Assembly (NCBI GenBank): GCA_030278955.1
Contig: JAOANR010000003.1
Coordinates: forward strand, 18,251,050-18,315,049
From: Hygrophila difformis
Taxonomy: Eukaryota; Streptophyta; Magnoliopsida; Lamiales; Acanthaceae
DNA length: 64,000 nt
Direction: 5' to 3'
Made by a program: the position numbers and the translations under genes. Below are positions 46,619-58,670 of this stretch, one piece after another. Below the pieces are notes generated by a model. The model did not search any database, had not been told where the DNA came from, and saw nothing but the letters and a program-made list of their open reading frames with translations. Position 1 is the first letter of the stretch; the number at the start of each line of letters is the position of its first letter.

Positions 46619-48562
46619 CAATTCGGTCTATTGGGTAAATGCAAAAGAGACCGAATTGAGGATGCATGAGATATGAAGAAACACCATACCCAATTAATCC
46701 TTGTGAAGTCATGAAGCATCCTCTAATTCGAATTGTCAAGCAATTCGGTCCTAAACCGAATTGGACAATTCGAATTGATGAAGACATTCCTTCACTCAAA
46801 TTTGGCTAAGGCATTTACCCCAAAAAGAGGGTAATTCGAACTGCCAATTGAATTCGGTCTAGACCGAATTTGGACAATTCGAATTGGTAAGACAGGAGAA
46901 AATAAACTGAGGCATGAGGGGATGACATGGATACAATGTGGTCTCCTAAGTCAATTCGGTCTATATGGGCAATTCGGTCTATAGACCGAATTGCATAGGC
47001 CGAATTGCATGGAGATCACATGAAGACAACACTTTTTGCTATGCAATTCGATCTCATGGGCAATTGCCTAGATTGAATTGCATATGAGTTTTTCAAGTGA
47101 AGCATTTAACAAATATTTTTGCCATGCAATTCCATTCTCATGAGTGATTCGGCCTAGACCGAATTACCTCAAATCGAATTGCATGTCTTTCTCTCATAAG
47201 TGTGGGTTTGGTTTTCATTGTGTGGTTTATGATGGATAAGATTTACCTAATCCTTCATTTCACATCAATGTCCACTTCACAGCCACACTAATGAGTATTC
47301 TAAAGAGAGTAGACCTAGGTTATGTGGCTAACAGGCATTGGCTTGAACCAAACCTCAAAACTACAAACAAGCAATCAAAGATTAAAGACTCAGGCAAAAA
47401 CTGAACAAAATAAGAACACTTGCTCAAAAACAAGAACACCTACATAATCTAAGGCAAAATAAGCTAATGAAGGCGACTAAAACAGCAACTAAAAAGCAAG
47501 AAAATAAATTCTAACAAGCCTAAGATTGTCTAAAATCTAAGAACACTTATTTGAGTCTCTAAGGTGTAAGGTCAAGCCACAAACCACTTAGCACACATTT
47601 ATTGAGAAAGCAAGTCAACTAGGGCATAATAAATATAACCTGGTTGAAACAAACAAACATTCTACCATTATTACTAAGGAAAGCATTAAATAGATACCAA
47701 ACACTTGAAATGAAAACCCATTTCTGGATTCTTTCTTGTATTGACATCGGGAAGCAGTAAATAATCTTAAAACCATTCATTAGCTTGAAGGTAGGGTTCA
47801 TTCTAACTACAAAACATTTAAGGTTTATGGAAATGGCTACACTAAGGGTGGTAACCAGCTTCTATGAGACAAAAACTAAGCTCAAAAGCAATAAAACTAC
47901 CTTACAAACATGAAAGATAAACTAACTAAACTACACTACCTACCTAACCCTTAAGGGGGTGAAGAACCTTCTCCTTCTTTTGTCTCCCAACAACTGTCCA
48001 AGAGTCTCTGTGTGTTCTAAGGATATTTCTTGTGTTGAGGAAGGTCAGCTTTTATACTTCTTTTCGAAACCCTAGGCCCATCATGCATTTCTCACGTGCT
48101 CAGTTGTACTTTTGAATGTGATTCGGCCTTCTCATGCAATTCGGTTTAGATCGAATTGATGCAATTCGAATTGCATGAGGTCTTCCCTTCTTGATCTTGA
48201 GCTGGAATGTGGTAGTCATCCATCAAATTCGGTCTATGGGTAGACCGAATTGGCCTTGTCGAATTGAAGATGGTTCCTGCTTGGCTTCTTTGCTTTAAGG
48301 CAATTCGATCTCATGCAATCAATTCGGCCTAGACCGAATTGCATAGATCAAACCTCTTCTTTTCTGCTCTTTCAAAGTCTTCTTTCTTCATGGTGCAATT
48401 CGGTCTAGGGGTCAATTCGGTTTAGACTGAATTGCCCTAAGACGAATTGGTTGCTCTTCTCTTCCTCAACATCTTCTCTTTTCTTCTTTTCTTTCAGCAA
48501 TTCGGTCTAATGAGCAATTCGATTTAGGTCGAATTGCCTTATAGACCGAATTGGTCTTCAAC
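46619..48562. repeat. Cloud of AATTCGGT/ACCGAATT inverted half-sites
   Basis: More than twenty half-sites in two clusters (46619-47180 and 48121-48562), many paired as imperfect palindromes such as AATTCGGTCTAGACCGAATT (46853-46870 region) with variable spacers. The same motif dominates the Gypsy-1 LTRs. The DNA between the clusters (47181-48120) has no recognised gene. Confidence 0.8.
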
Positions 48563-48833
48563 ACTTAGCCAAATTTTCAGATTGTGGGATTTTCATTCTT
48601 TTTCCCATCTTTTTGATTTTTGTGGGCTATCTTAATCTTTTGCCCATCTTTTCATTCCTTTTTCTTTTCTTTTTCCTTTTTTCATGTTTTTGGATTTTTC
48701 CTAACACAAATAAAATTAAAATTGCATGTTTTGTGTCTTTCATTACCAGCTTAATATTTTTACAAACTTGCATCAATCTGCCGAATTCAACTGCTTTCTT
48801 ATTGAAATAAGATGGGATTTCGATCAAAATGTC

Positions 48834-49333
48834 NNNNNNNNNNNNNNNNNNNNNNNNNNNNNNNNNNNNNNNNNNNNNNNNNNNNNNNNNNNNNNNNNNN
48901 NNNNNNNNNNNNNNNNNNNNNNNNNNNNNNNNNNNNNNNNNNNNNNNNNNNNNNNNNNNNNNNNNNNNNNNNNNNNNNNNNNNNNNNNNNNNNNNNNNNN
49001 NNNNNNNNNNNNNNNNNNNNNNNNNNNNNNNNNNNNNNNNNNNNNNNNNNNNNNNNNNNNNNNNNNNNNNNNNNNNNNNNNNNNNNNNNNNNNNNNNNNN
49101 NNNNNNNNNNNNNNNNNNNNNNNNNNNNNNNNNNNNNNNNNNNNNNNNNNNNNNNNNNNNNNNNNNNNNNNNNNNNNNNNNNNNNNNNNNNNNNNNNNNN
49201 NNNNNNNNNNNNNNNNNNNNNNNNNNNNNNNNNNNNNNNNNNNNNNNNNNNNNNNNNNNNNNNNNNNNNNNNNNNNNNNNNNNNNNNNNNNNNNNNNNNN
49301 NNNNNNNNNNNNNNNNNNNNNNNNNNNNNNNNN
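48834..49333. other. Assembly gap of exactly 500 N
   Basis: A round-number gap, as inserted by scaffolding. Frames that run through it are not real. Confidence 1.
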
Positions 49334-49673
49334 CGAGACAACTTGCTTGGGGTATACGGAAGTCAATCAGGGAGTTGATGCTATTTGGGTGAAGTTTGGT
49401 GAAGTGAGGCATGAAATGATACTTCATGTGTATGGTAGTGCATTTTGACACCTAGATATGGTGGAATTTGGGATGTTATTTGTCACGGAAATGAAAGTTT
49501 AGCATTGGCCATAGGGGTTCATGGGATCAATTTGAATTACTAAGTTTTTCTAGGCTGAGCTCCACACAAACTCGGAATGGGTGTGAGCATGGTGTGAATG
49601 ATAGGTAATGCTCGCGGTTTTGTTTTAGGGTATCCATGCTATTGTGGACAAGCTATTCGCTATAGGATCTATC

Positions 49674-50730
49674 TAGACCTGTCCAAACGGGCTTAGCCCA
49701 TTTGGCCCGACCCGCCCCCGCAATGTAAAAAATTGCGGGGCGGGGGCTCAACTTTAGAGGGCTCGTTTAGATGCGGGCCTTAACGGGGACCAACCCGCGG
49801 TGGGGGCGGGCTGTTTTGCGGGGTAGGCCTGCTGGCGGGGCGGGCCTACCGCAGGCCTAACCCGCGGGCTTTCAGTTTTTTTTTCTTCCGTTGTGCGTTT
49901 ATTGAATTTATTATTCTTTAATATGAAATGTTTAACATAATGTCATCAAACATTTAAATTATTGAATTGATTGCATATTGAATTATCTTAATACAAATTA
50001 TCTGTCTCTTCTAATATTTTCATGTTCATTAATTTTATGGGTATCAAGTTTTTAAGTTTAAAATTCCTTATTATTCTATTTATTAAAAATTATGTGTGCA
50101 GACAAATTTTTATTTTTTAAATACAAATTAATAATTTATGCCCATACAATCTTACCTAATAAAATACTAAATTTAATGAAGTATGTCCAGACAGTTTTTA
50201 CTAATAAAATATAGAATTAATAAATTATGTTCAGACAGTCTTACCTAATATAACTCTAGCAAAGACTTCATCTGTGAGACCTAAAATTCTAATCAGTTCA
50301 ATCATTAATTGTAAAAACTTTTGTCACACATATTATATTTTGCAAAATATAATATACTCATTTAGTATTAAAAATAGAATAATAATAAATTCTTTTAAAT
50401 AATTATTCAACAAACCCACATTAAAGTAAATAATTGTGCCAATAAATACACACTTACATATTGATAATCATAAATGTCAATTATAAATTTCTTTATTTTA
50501 TTTTTAATATATGCATTATAAAATACATCCGAGTTTTATTTTTTTTACAAATAAAAAATAATACTATTATTTAAATAAAAAGCCCGTGGGCCGGCCCGCA
50601 TAACCCGTGGCCCGCGTGTGGGGCGGGTCGGGCCTAGACATTTTGAGCCCGCCCCGTTCAAGCCCGCAAAAATGCGGGGCCCGTGCAGGCCGGCCCTTTT
50701 CCGCCCCGTGGGCCCGTTTCGACACCTCTA
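49674..50730. mobile_element. hAT-like element with GC-rich ends, copy 2
   Basis: Counterpart of 15799-16841, about 14 bases longer because G and C runs in the left end are longer here. Confidence 0.65.
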
Positions 50731-50734
50731 TGGC

Positions 50735-51072
50735 TGTTGTGAATATAATATATTTGTATTACCTTTCTGCTCTATAATATAAACTCAATCGGTATATATG
50801 TGCGTTATATATATACTGCTCAAGTGAAATAAGAAATGCAAGAAAAAGAGATGAAGGGAGCAGTAGTGATTGAAGAGAAAAATAATACAGAAGAAAGAGA
50901 AAGCAGAGAGAAAGGATGAGAAATGCACAAAAAATGAATGAGTCGTCCTTATTGATTCAATGTGTACATATTTATATTCAATTGCATAAGCCATCTTTGT
51001 TGAATATAAGAATGATATTTTTAGCAGCCATATACTGTTTGATAATGACATCCACCTACTATGTATATAACA
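50735..51072 (-). repeat. Copia-2 3' LTR, copy 2
   Basis: Same sequence as 16846-17183. Confidence 0.88.
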
Positions 51073-51207
51073 CTCCCTCTTGGATGTCTTATTTACAAAG
51101 AATATATCTCATTAAAACCTTACTTGGAAAAAACCCTGTGGGAAAAAATCCAAGTTAGGAAAAGAGTACATAATTCTTGTATGTTACTTCTCCCTCTGAT
51201 CAAAGCA

Positions 51208-54200
51208 TTAGTTGAGATTTTTCAGTTGGCGCATCCCGATATTTTTCACCAACTTCTCGAATGTTGCTGTTGGTAGTGCATTGGTAAACAAATCTGCAAG
51301 ATTATCAACTGAACGGATTTGCTGCATATCTATTTCACCATTTTTCTGTAGATCATGAGTGAAGAAAAAATTTTGGTGAAATATGTTTCGTTCTATCTCC
51401 TTTAATATACCCTCCCTTCAATTGTGCTATACAGGTTGCATTATCTTCGTATAAAATGGTTGGGGGTATTTTTTCTTCAGTAACTATGTCACAATTTTTT
51501 CAATATATGATGCATCAAAGATCGTAACCATACACATTCTCGACTGGCTTCATGGATTGCTAAAAATTTCAGCATGATTTGAGGAAGTAGCAGTCAATGT
51601 CTGCTTCATTGATCTCCATGAAATTGCAGTACCGCCACATGTAAAAACATAACCAGTTTGAGATTTGGCTTTATGTGGATCTGGCAAATATCCAACATCA
51701 GCAAAGCCGACTATTTCATGTCGAGAATCATTTGGGTAAAATAGCACAAGATCAATAGTTCCCTGGAGATAGCGAAATATATGTTTAATTCCATTCCAAT
51801 GTCGTCTTGTAGGAGATGAACTAAATCTCGCTAATAAAATTTACTGAAATGATATATCTGGTCTAGTGCAGTTGGCGAGATTCATTAAAGCACCTATGGC
51901 ACTTAAATATGGGACCTCTGGTCCAAGAATTTGTTCATCTGCCTCTTGTGGTCTAAGTGAGTCCTTTTTTATATCAAGTGACCTTACGACCATTTGAGTA
52001 CTCAAAGGATGTGCTTTATCCATATAAAATCGCTTTAATACTCTCTGAATATAAACTGTTTGATGGATAAAAGTTCCATTATTTAAATATTCAATTTGCA
52101 GACCAAGGCATGATTTGGTTTTACCAAAATCTTTGATTTCAAACTCATTTTTCAAGTATTCAACAGCTTTTTGGAGCTCCTCTGGAGTTCCAATCAAGTT
52201 GAGATCATCAACAAAAACTGCAATGATTACAAATTATTGTCCATTTTTCTTAATGAAAATACATGGACAGATTGGGCCATTTGTATAACCTTCTTGTACA
52301 AAAGACTCACTAAGTCGGTTATACCACATTCGCCCGGAGTGTTTCAGTCCATATAGAGATTTTTGTAATTTGATGGAATACATATGTTTATGATTTGATT
52401 CATATGTCTCAGACATTTTTAATCCCTCTGGGATCTTCATGTAGATATCTGTATCTAAATTTCCATATAGATACGCAGTAATAACATCCATTAATCACAT
52501 TTCAAGATTTTGATGGACTGCTAAACTGATAAGATATCTAAATGTTATCCCATCCATTACAGGGGAATATGTTTCGTCATAATCAAATCCGGGTCTCTGT
52601 GAGAACCCTTGGGCGACTAGTCTTGCTTTATATCTGACAATTTTATTTTTGTCATTTCTTTTTCTTACAAAAACCCATATGTATCCGACTGGCTTTATAT
52701 TTTCTGGTGTTTTGACAATTGGTCCAAACACTTTTCTTTTAGCCAGGGAATCCAATTCAGATTGGATTGCATATTTCTATTTTGGCCAATCTTTTCTTTC
52801 CGACATTCATCAACCGAATTTGGTTCATGATCCTCGTCATCATTTATGATGTCAAGTGCTATGTGGTACGAGCATACATTATATATGATAATTGCATCTC
52901 GATTCCAAACATTTCTGATTGTGACAAAATTGATTGATATTTCATTATTTTCAATTTCCTGTTCCTCTGGAACTGCAAGTTCCTGCTCCTCTATAGCAGT
53001 TTTCTCTTCAAGTGCTTCTTTTTCATCTGGAATATTTTCTGAAATTTTGTCACTTTCAATGATTTGTGATCCTCTTTTCTTTCAAGGATTTTTATCTTTG
53101 GAACCTTGTGGTCTACACGCTTCAAGCGTGCAGTAGATTCATCTTTGGCACTTGTAATTGGTCCCTCTGGGACATTAATTTTGTTTGGAACATTTGCTGC
53201 CGGTATATGAGATTTAGTTACTCTTTTAGAGTCGCATAATGCATCCGGCAATTGATTTGCAATACTCTGTAAATGTACAATTCTTTGTACTTCTAGTTCA
53301 CAATCATTTGTACGAGGATCGAAGAAATCTAACGGTGTTTTGCAGTTGATTTCTTTTTCTTTCTTTGGTTGATTTCTGTCTCCCCCTAATGTCGGGAAAT
53401 GAGATTCGTCAAAATGACAATATTTGTCGCAGTAAATAAATCACCAGTTAATGGTTCGAGATATCGAATAATTGATGGTGATTCATACCCGACATATATT
53501 CCCAATCTAGGTTGAGGACCCATCTTTGTGTGCTGAGGTGGTGCAATCGGGACATACACAACGCAACCAAATATTCTGAGATGGGATATATTGGGTTCAT
53601 GCCCAACTGTTAATTGTATAGGGGAGTATTCATGATAATGTGTCGGTCTTAACCGCACCAATTTTATTGCATGTAATATTGCATGTCCCCAAGTTGTCAA
53701 TGGCAATCCAGATCTCATTAATAATGGTCTAGAAATTAATTGTAAGCGATTTAGCAAGTCCATTCTGTGTATGGACATGAGCAACAGGATGCTCAACTGT
53801 TATGCCAATTGACATGCAGTATTCATCAAACATCTGGGATGAATATTTACCAGCATTATCCAATCGGATATTTTTATTGTATAATCAGGGAACTGTGCTC
53901 GTAATTTAATAATTTGAGCAAGTAATTTTGCAAACGCAAGGTTGCGAGATGATAATAATGATACATTGGACCATCGTGTTGATGCATCAATTAGCACCAT
54001 AAAATATTTAAATGGTCCACATGGTGGATCTATAGGTCCAAATATATCACCCTGAATTCTTTCAAGAAAACTAGGGCTTTCAGTTCCCACTTTTGTTGGT
54101 GAATGTTTGGTAATCAATTTTCCTTGGGAGCAAGCAACACATATATAATCATTATGTTGCAGCAATTTTTGTCCCTTTAATGGATGACCATGACTCTCTG

Positions 54201-54762
54201 TAATAATTCGCCTCATCATTGTAGAGCCAGGATGGCCTAGGCGATCATGCCATATCATATTCATCAGTAAGCCTATGGCTTCCAATAGACCTCTGGCCTA
54301 TTTTGGGATGATATTCATTAGTGGGCCTATGGTCATCAATAAGCCTCTGGTTTATTTGGGGAATATTAGACCTATGGTCTAAGTGATAATTTTCAGTTGT
54401 ATTTATCTTTGAAAAAAACAATCCAGAAGACAGAGCTGGTAATTTTTCCAATACATATTTCTTACTATGAGTGGTATTTGTAATTAATAAATATTTCGGC
54501 TTTAAAACTTAATAAATTTCTTCGAGACTTGGGAGATAGGAGTGCATTTTTCACAATTAATTTTGTTCCCTCTGGGAAAATAAGGCTGGCTGTGCCAATT
54601 CCTTGTTTAATATTTGCACTATCACATATTGTGTTTATGCTTTTATCTCCCATTTTTTAAATTGAAAAAATACCTTATGTCTTTTAGTATCGTGTGCGTT
54701 GAAGCACTATCAATAAGACATATATTATCACTTTTATAATTCTCCACTTTGCTGTAATTAAA
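51208..54762 (-). pseudogene. Copia-2 pol remnant, copy 2
   Basis: Same modules as copy 1: RNase H, RT pieces (51841-52197, 52234-52491, 52495-52755), integrase and GAG-pre-integrase (53386-54285), protease segment. The RNase H frame that is open in copy 1 is broken here by extra bases in A/T runs near 51366, 51497 and 51562. Confidence 0.85.
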
Positions 54763-55860
54763 ACAAGATGTAATTAATATTAAAACAAGATTAAATATAA
54801 GTGAAACAACACAATGCATAGATCAGAAAATTAAAAAAAAAATTAAAGCATAATAAAAACAATATAATAAAATGGAATGCAGTATTTAAATAAGATTGTA
54901 TCATTTAAGAATTTGCACATCTTTAGATGTCATAGTTAGCATATCAATAACGGCCTTTTGTAATATCAATAGTGTTGTCAGCATTTTTTTTTCAACAAGG
55001 TATATTTCAACCTGTTTGTATCAAGTATTTTTGGTAAACTTGTACTAAATATTTGTCTGAACAACCAATTTTGGGACTATGTCATCCTGCCATATTGATA
55101 TCATTTTTCTTCAATTTCTTTGCCTTTTAGAGGCACAATTTCTGGCAATTATTTTGCCATGTAAGAATCTGACTCTGTCAGTACACATGACCAAACTACA
55201 GACCCACGAAATCTGTTGGTATAACCGAACTAATATTTATGGACTATGTTGGTATTCATGTCATTTTCATTATTTTTTTGTCACATATCTCAATTGTGAC
55301 ATTATTCTGAACATGACTGGTTTATATCATTTACAGACTTATAGTCTTGCAGTTATTATGATGCCTCGCATTTGGGATTTCAGCCAAAATCTTTATTTCA
55401 TCAAAGAGCTGCCATTTGCCCCCACATTAAGGGAACCGTCACTATCTCTTATCAAAAATAATAATTAGCAAGATGCTTATTTCCCATATATGATCAATAT
55501 GATCTTTTGACCGTTTTTTTTCGAGGTCTTGGCCTGTGGCCGTATTTTTTTTTCGTTCTTGGCATGTGGCCGTATTTTCTTTTATAATGGTATTTTTTTT
55601 CAAAGATCCATTGTTTGCAAATAACTTGCAATGTCCATTTTTCAGAATAATTAATTCTGGATCTTTCCAACGGCATAGATTCCTGTTTTGACAAATTAGT
55701 TATAATTGATATTGAAAATAGTTGGAATTTATTACCTCAAGTGATTTTCTTCTGGATCTGAAAATTTTGGCAGAACTCCGGTATCAACTGGAATTTCAGA
55801 AAAACTTGAACAAGATAGCGGTAGAAATGGTAGATTCCAACGGGGTTCGTGCTGATAACA

Positions 55861-56197
55861 TGTTGTGAATATAATATATTTGTATTATCTTTCTGCTCTA
55901 TAATATAAATTCAATCGGTATATATGTGTGTTATATATATACTGCTCAAGTGAAATAAGAAATGTAAGAAAAAGAGATAAAAGGGAGCAGTAGTGATTGA
56001 AGAGAAAAATAATACATAAGAAAGAGAAAGTAGAGAGAGGATGAGAAATGCACAAAACATGAATGAGTCGTCCTTATTGATTCAATGTGTACATATTTAT
56101 ATTCAATTGCATAGGCCACCTTTGTTGAATATAAGAATGATATTTTTAGCAGCCATACACTGTTTGATAATGACATCTACCTACTATGTATATAACA
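55861..56197 (-). repeat. Copia-2 5' LTR, copy 2
   Basis: Same sequence as 21969-22305. Confidence 0.88.
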
Positions 56198-56705
56198 GTG
56201 GCAGATTTCTTAGCGTATATGGGCATTCTCTCCGGGCAGTATATATCATGTTTGTTTGCGGACAAGATGTGAGTCATAATTTGTTTAGAAAAATTCATAC
56301 ACTTCATGTAGATGTTTTGAAGATAATCTATTATTATTCGCATATCATTAAAATCATATAAGGTTTTTTTTTTGCTAAAAAATCATATAAAGTTGAATAC
56401 TCATATTTTTTTAAAAATTCATATTGAATACTTTAAAATTTTTAAAAACATTTAAACATCAAATTCAAGTACCCCAAATATTTAGAGTCCATAAAATCTT
56501 ATACTATTGATTAAATATACCCATTAAAATTGTCATTTCTTGTAATATGGAAAAAAAACATACTTAGATCATATATGCAGACAAATCTAGTATTTAATAT
56601 ATATTTTTATATTGTGAAAAAATATATTTCATTTTGTGCTATAATTTCGTGTACACAATTCATTTATAATTGAACTAGTTAAGAATTTTTCAACTAACTT
56701 TAGGT

Positions 56706-57337
56706 GCGTTTGGTATAAAGTTTTTTTTTGGATGAAGAGTGACGCACAAGCGTCTGCTAAAAAAAGAAAAAGCAAACAAGAAAAGAAAAACCAGCAGGTG
56801 GAACCAAAAGAAGCCAATTAATTGTTGTCAGCAGGGCTAGCCTCGCGGGAGGCAAACCCCCATCCTATCATTCTCGAGCAGCTGCTTTAACTCATCCGGT
56901 AGGAACGCCCATGTGGTGAAAAACTCAAGTTCACTCGCCCCTCGCTTAGCTAGGGAGTCTGCAACGAAATTGCCTTCACGGAAGAGGTGGAACCAACGAT
57001 AGCCTGGATTCGTCTTCAAGATGTCATCAATGTTTTTGAGCAAGGGAAATAATCTAAGCTCCGGCCTGATATCCTTCGTAATAAGTCGCAGAGCTTCGAG
57101 CGAGTCCGAGTAACAACAAGCTTGATCAATACCCATAACCTGGAGCCGCTGTAGACCTCTCCAAATATGCAGCTCCGCATCAAGGATCGAAGATACTCCT
57201 ATCGAGTCGGAGAAACCCTCAAGCCAAAGACCATCACTACTTCTAATAACACCACCAAACCCGGCATTACCCGGATTGCCAAGAGAACTCCCATCAACGT
57301 GAAGGGCCACCGTCCCGTAGCGTTGCGGATGCCATCC
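56706..57337 (-). mobile_element. LINE 3' end with RNase H, copy 2
   Basis: Counterpart of 22813-23444: target duplication GCGTTTGGTATAAAGTTT at 56706-56723, T-run, then the RNase H domain (56837-57337) with the same D, E, D residues. The upstream LINE part and second target duplication would lie beyond the right edge. Confidence 0.83.
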
Positions 57338-58670
57338 TGCCGTAGATCGAAACTTGTTTAGTGACAATATCCGGATTAGTGTTATCTGAAATTTAGGGTT
57401 AGGTAAAATGATGATTAGGAGGATAGGGGTGTGAAGATTGATGAAGAACAAGAACACACACAAAAAGATGATTATGATATAAGAAGATGAGACTAAGTTG
57501 TAAAATAAAAGATAACGAAACTTATGAATGAAGGGGACCCGAACTTGCCAAGGGAAGTGAGTCAAGCTCAAGACAAATGGCTTCCTTCAAGTGCATCATT
57601 CATTGACACCCCATCGAGCAAGTTTCCAACTTGATGGCGTGAGGGAAATGAACATAAGTTCAAGACAAACACGGATGGGGGAGAACACTTGTGAAAGAGT
57701 GCTCTCGGTTGTAAACTTTGAAAATATGAGAGTTGATTTCAATATTAAGCAAAGTTGTTTACAAATGAAGGGGGAGGTCATATATATAGGCCAAGCCCCT
57801 TGAGAAACAAGAGAAATGAAAAATACATCAAAAATGGCCTAATTCGGTTTAGGGGAATCAATTCGGTCTATGGTGTAAACCGAATTGGTATGGCCTAGAT
57901 CGAATTGGGACCAAACCTATCTATTACAAAAGAGAAGGGGGTGCCAATTCGGTTTAGACTGAATTGGTCATAAGATCGAATTGGACACTTACAAACATTA
58001 CAAGTAATAGTAATAATAATAACAGTCAGATGGCAATTCGGTTTATGTGGTTCAATTCGGTTTAAACCGAATTGGCCAATAGACCGAATTGGGAGTCTTA
58101 GAAAATAATTGCTGACTGATACGATATAGGCAATTCGGTCTAGACCGAATTGAGTTATACCGAATTGAGAGAGAGTGGGCAATTTTTCTAAGGCATGGGG
58201 CAATTCGGTTTAGGCCAATTCGGTCTAGGCCGAATTGGCTATTTCGAATTGGCTAGACCGAATTGGTCTCAATGCCTTAGCCAAATTTCACATGTTCTTA
58301 TTTTCTATACTATTACAAAATATGTCCGACGTCCAGTGGTGGTTCTGGCTGCTTTCCGGCCACTTTTCCGACAAACTCCGTTTTGGGCCTGTTCATGCTT
58401 GTTGGGCTTTCCTTGTGCATCCTAAGGCCTTCTTCCATCTTTATTTAAATCCGATGTGAGGAATCCATATTAATGGATTCCGAGCTTGTCCGGTCTTGAT
58501 CTATCCGGATCATTATTTGCAGTTTTTGGGATTCCTGGGGTTCCAGATTATCTGCTTCCTGCAAGAAAAATTTATACATTGCATGAGAGAATTTCTTGGC
58601 CTTTTGTTTGGACACTGGCCCTTCGCAGATTATTGGAATAACTAATCCATTGGTTCTGGCGACTACGCCA
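57338..58670 (-). repeat. Gypsy-1 3' LTR, copy 2
   Basis: 1333 bp, same length as copy 1, half-site cloud at 57839-58266. Confidence 0.92.

Larger units (their letters stand above)
50735..56197 (-). mobile_element. Copia-2, copy 2
   Basis: Counterpart of 16846-22305: LTRs 50735-51072 and 55861-56197, flanked by TGGC (50731-50734) and GTGGC (56198-56202). Same LTR-to-LTR differences as in copy 1, so the two are copies of one insertion event, not two insertions. Confidence 0.88.

Noticed and set aside
46619..48562. CRISPR array
   Set aside because: The repeated motif is a short inverted half-site with irregular spacing in a plant genome; no direct repeats with uniform spacers.
48627..49451. 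Open frames of 180-274 codons across the N region
   Set aside because: They are made of unknown bases in the gap and have no meaning.
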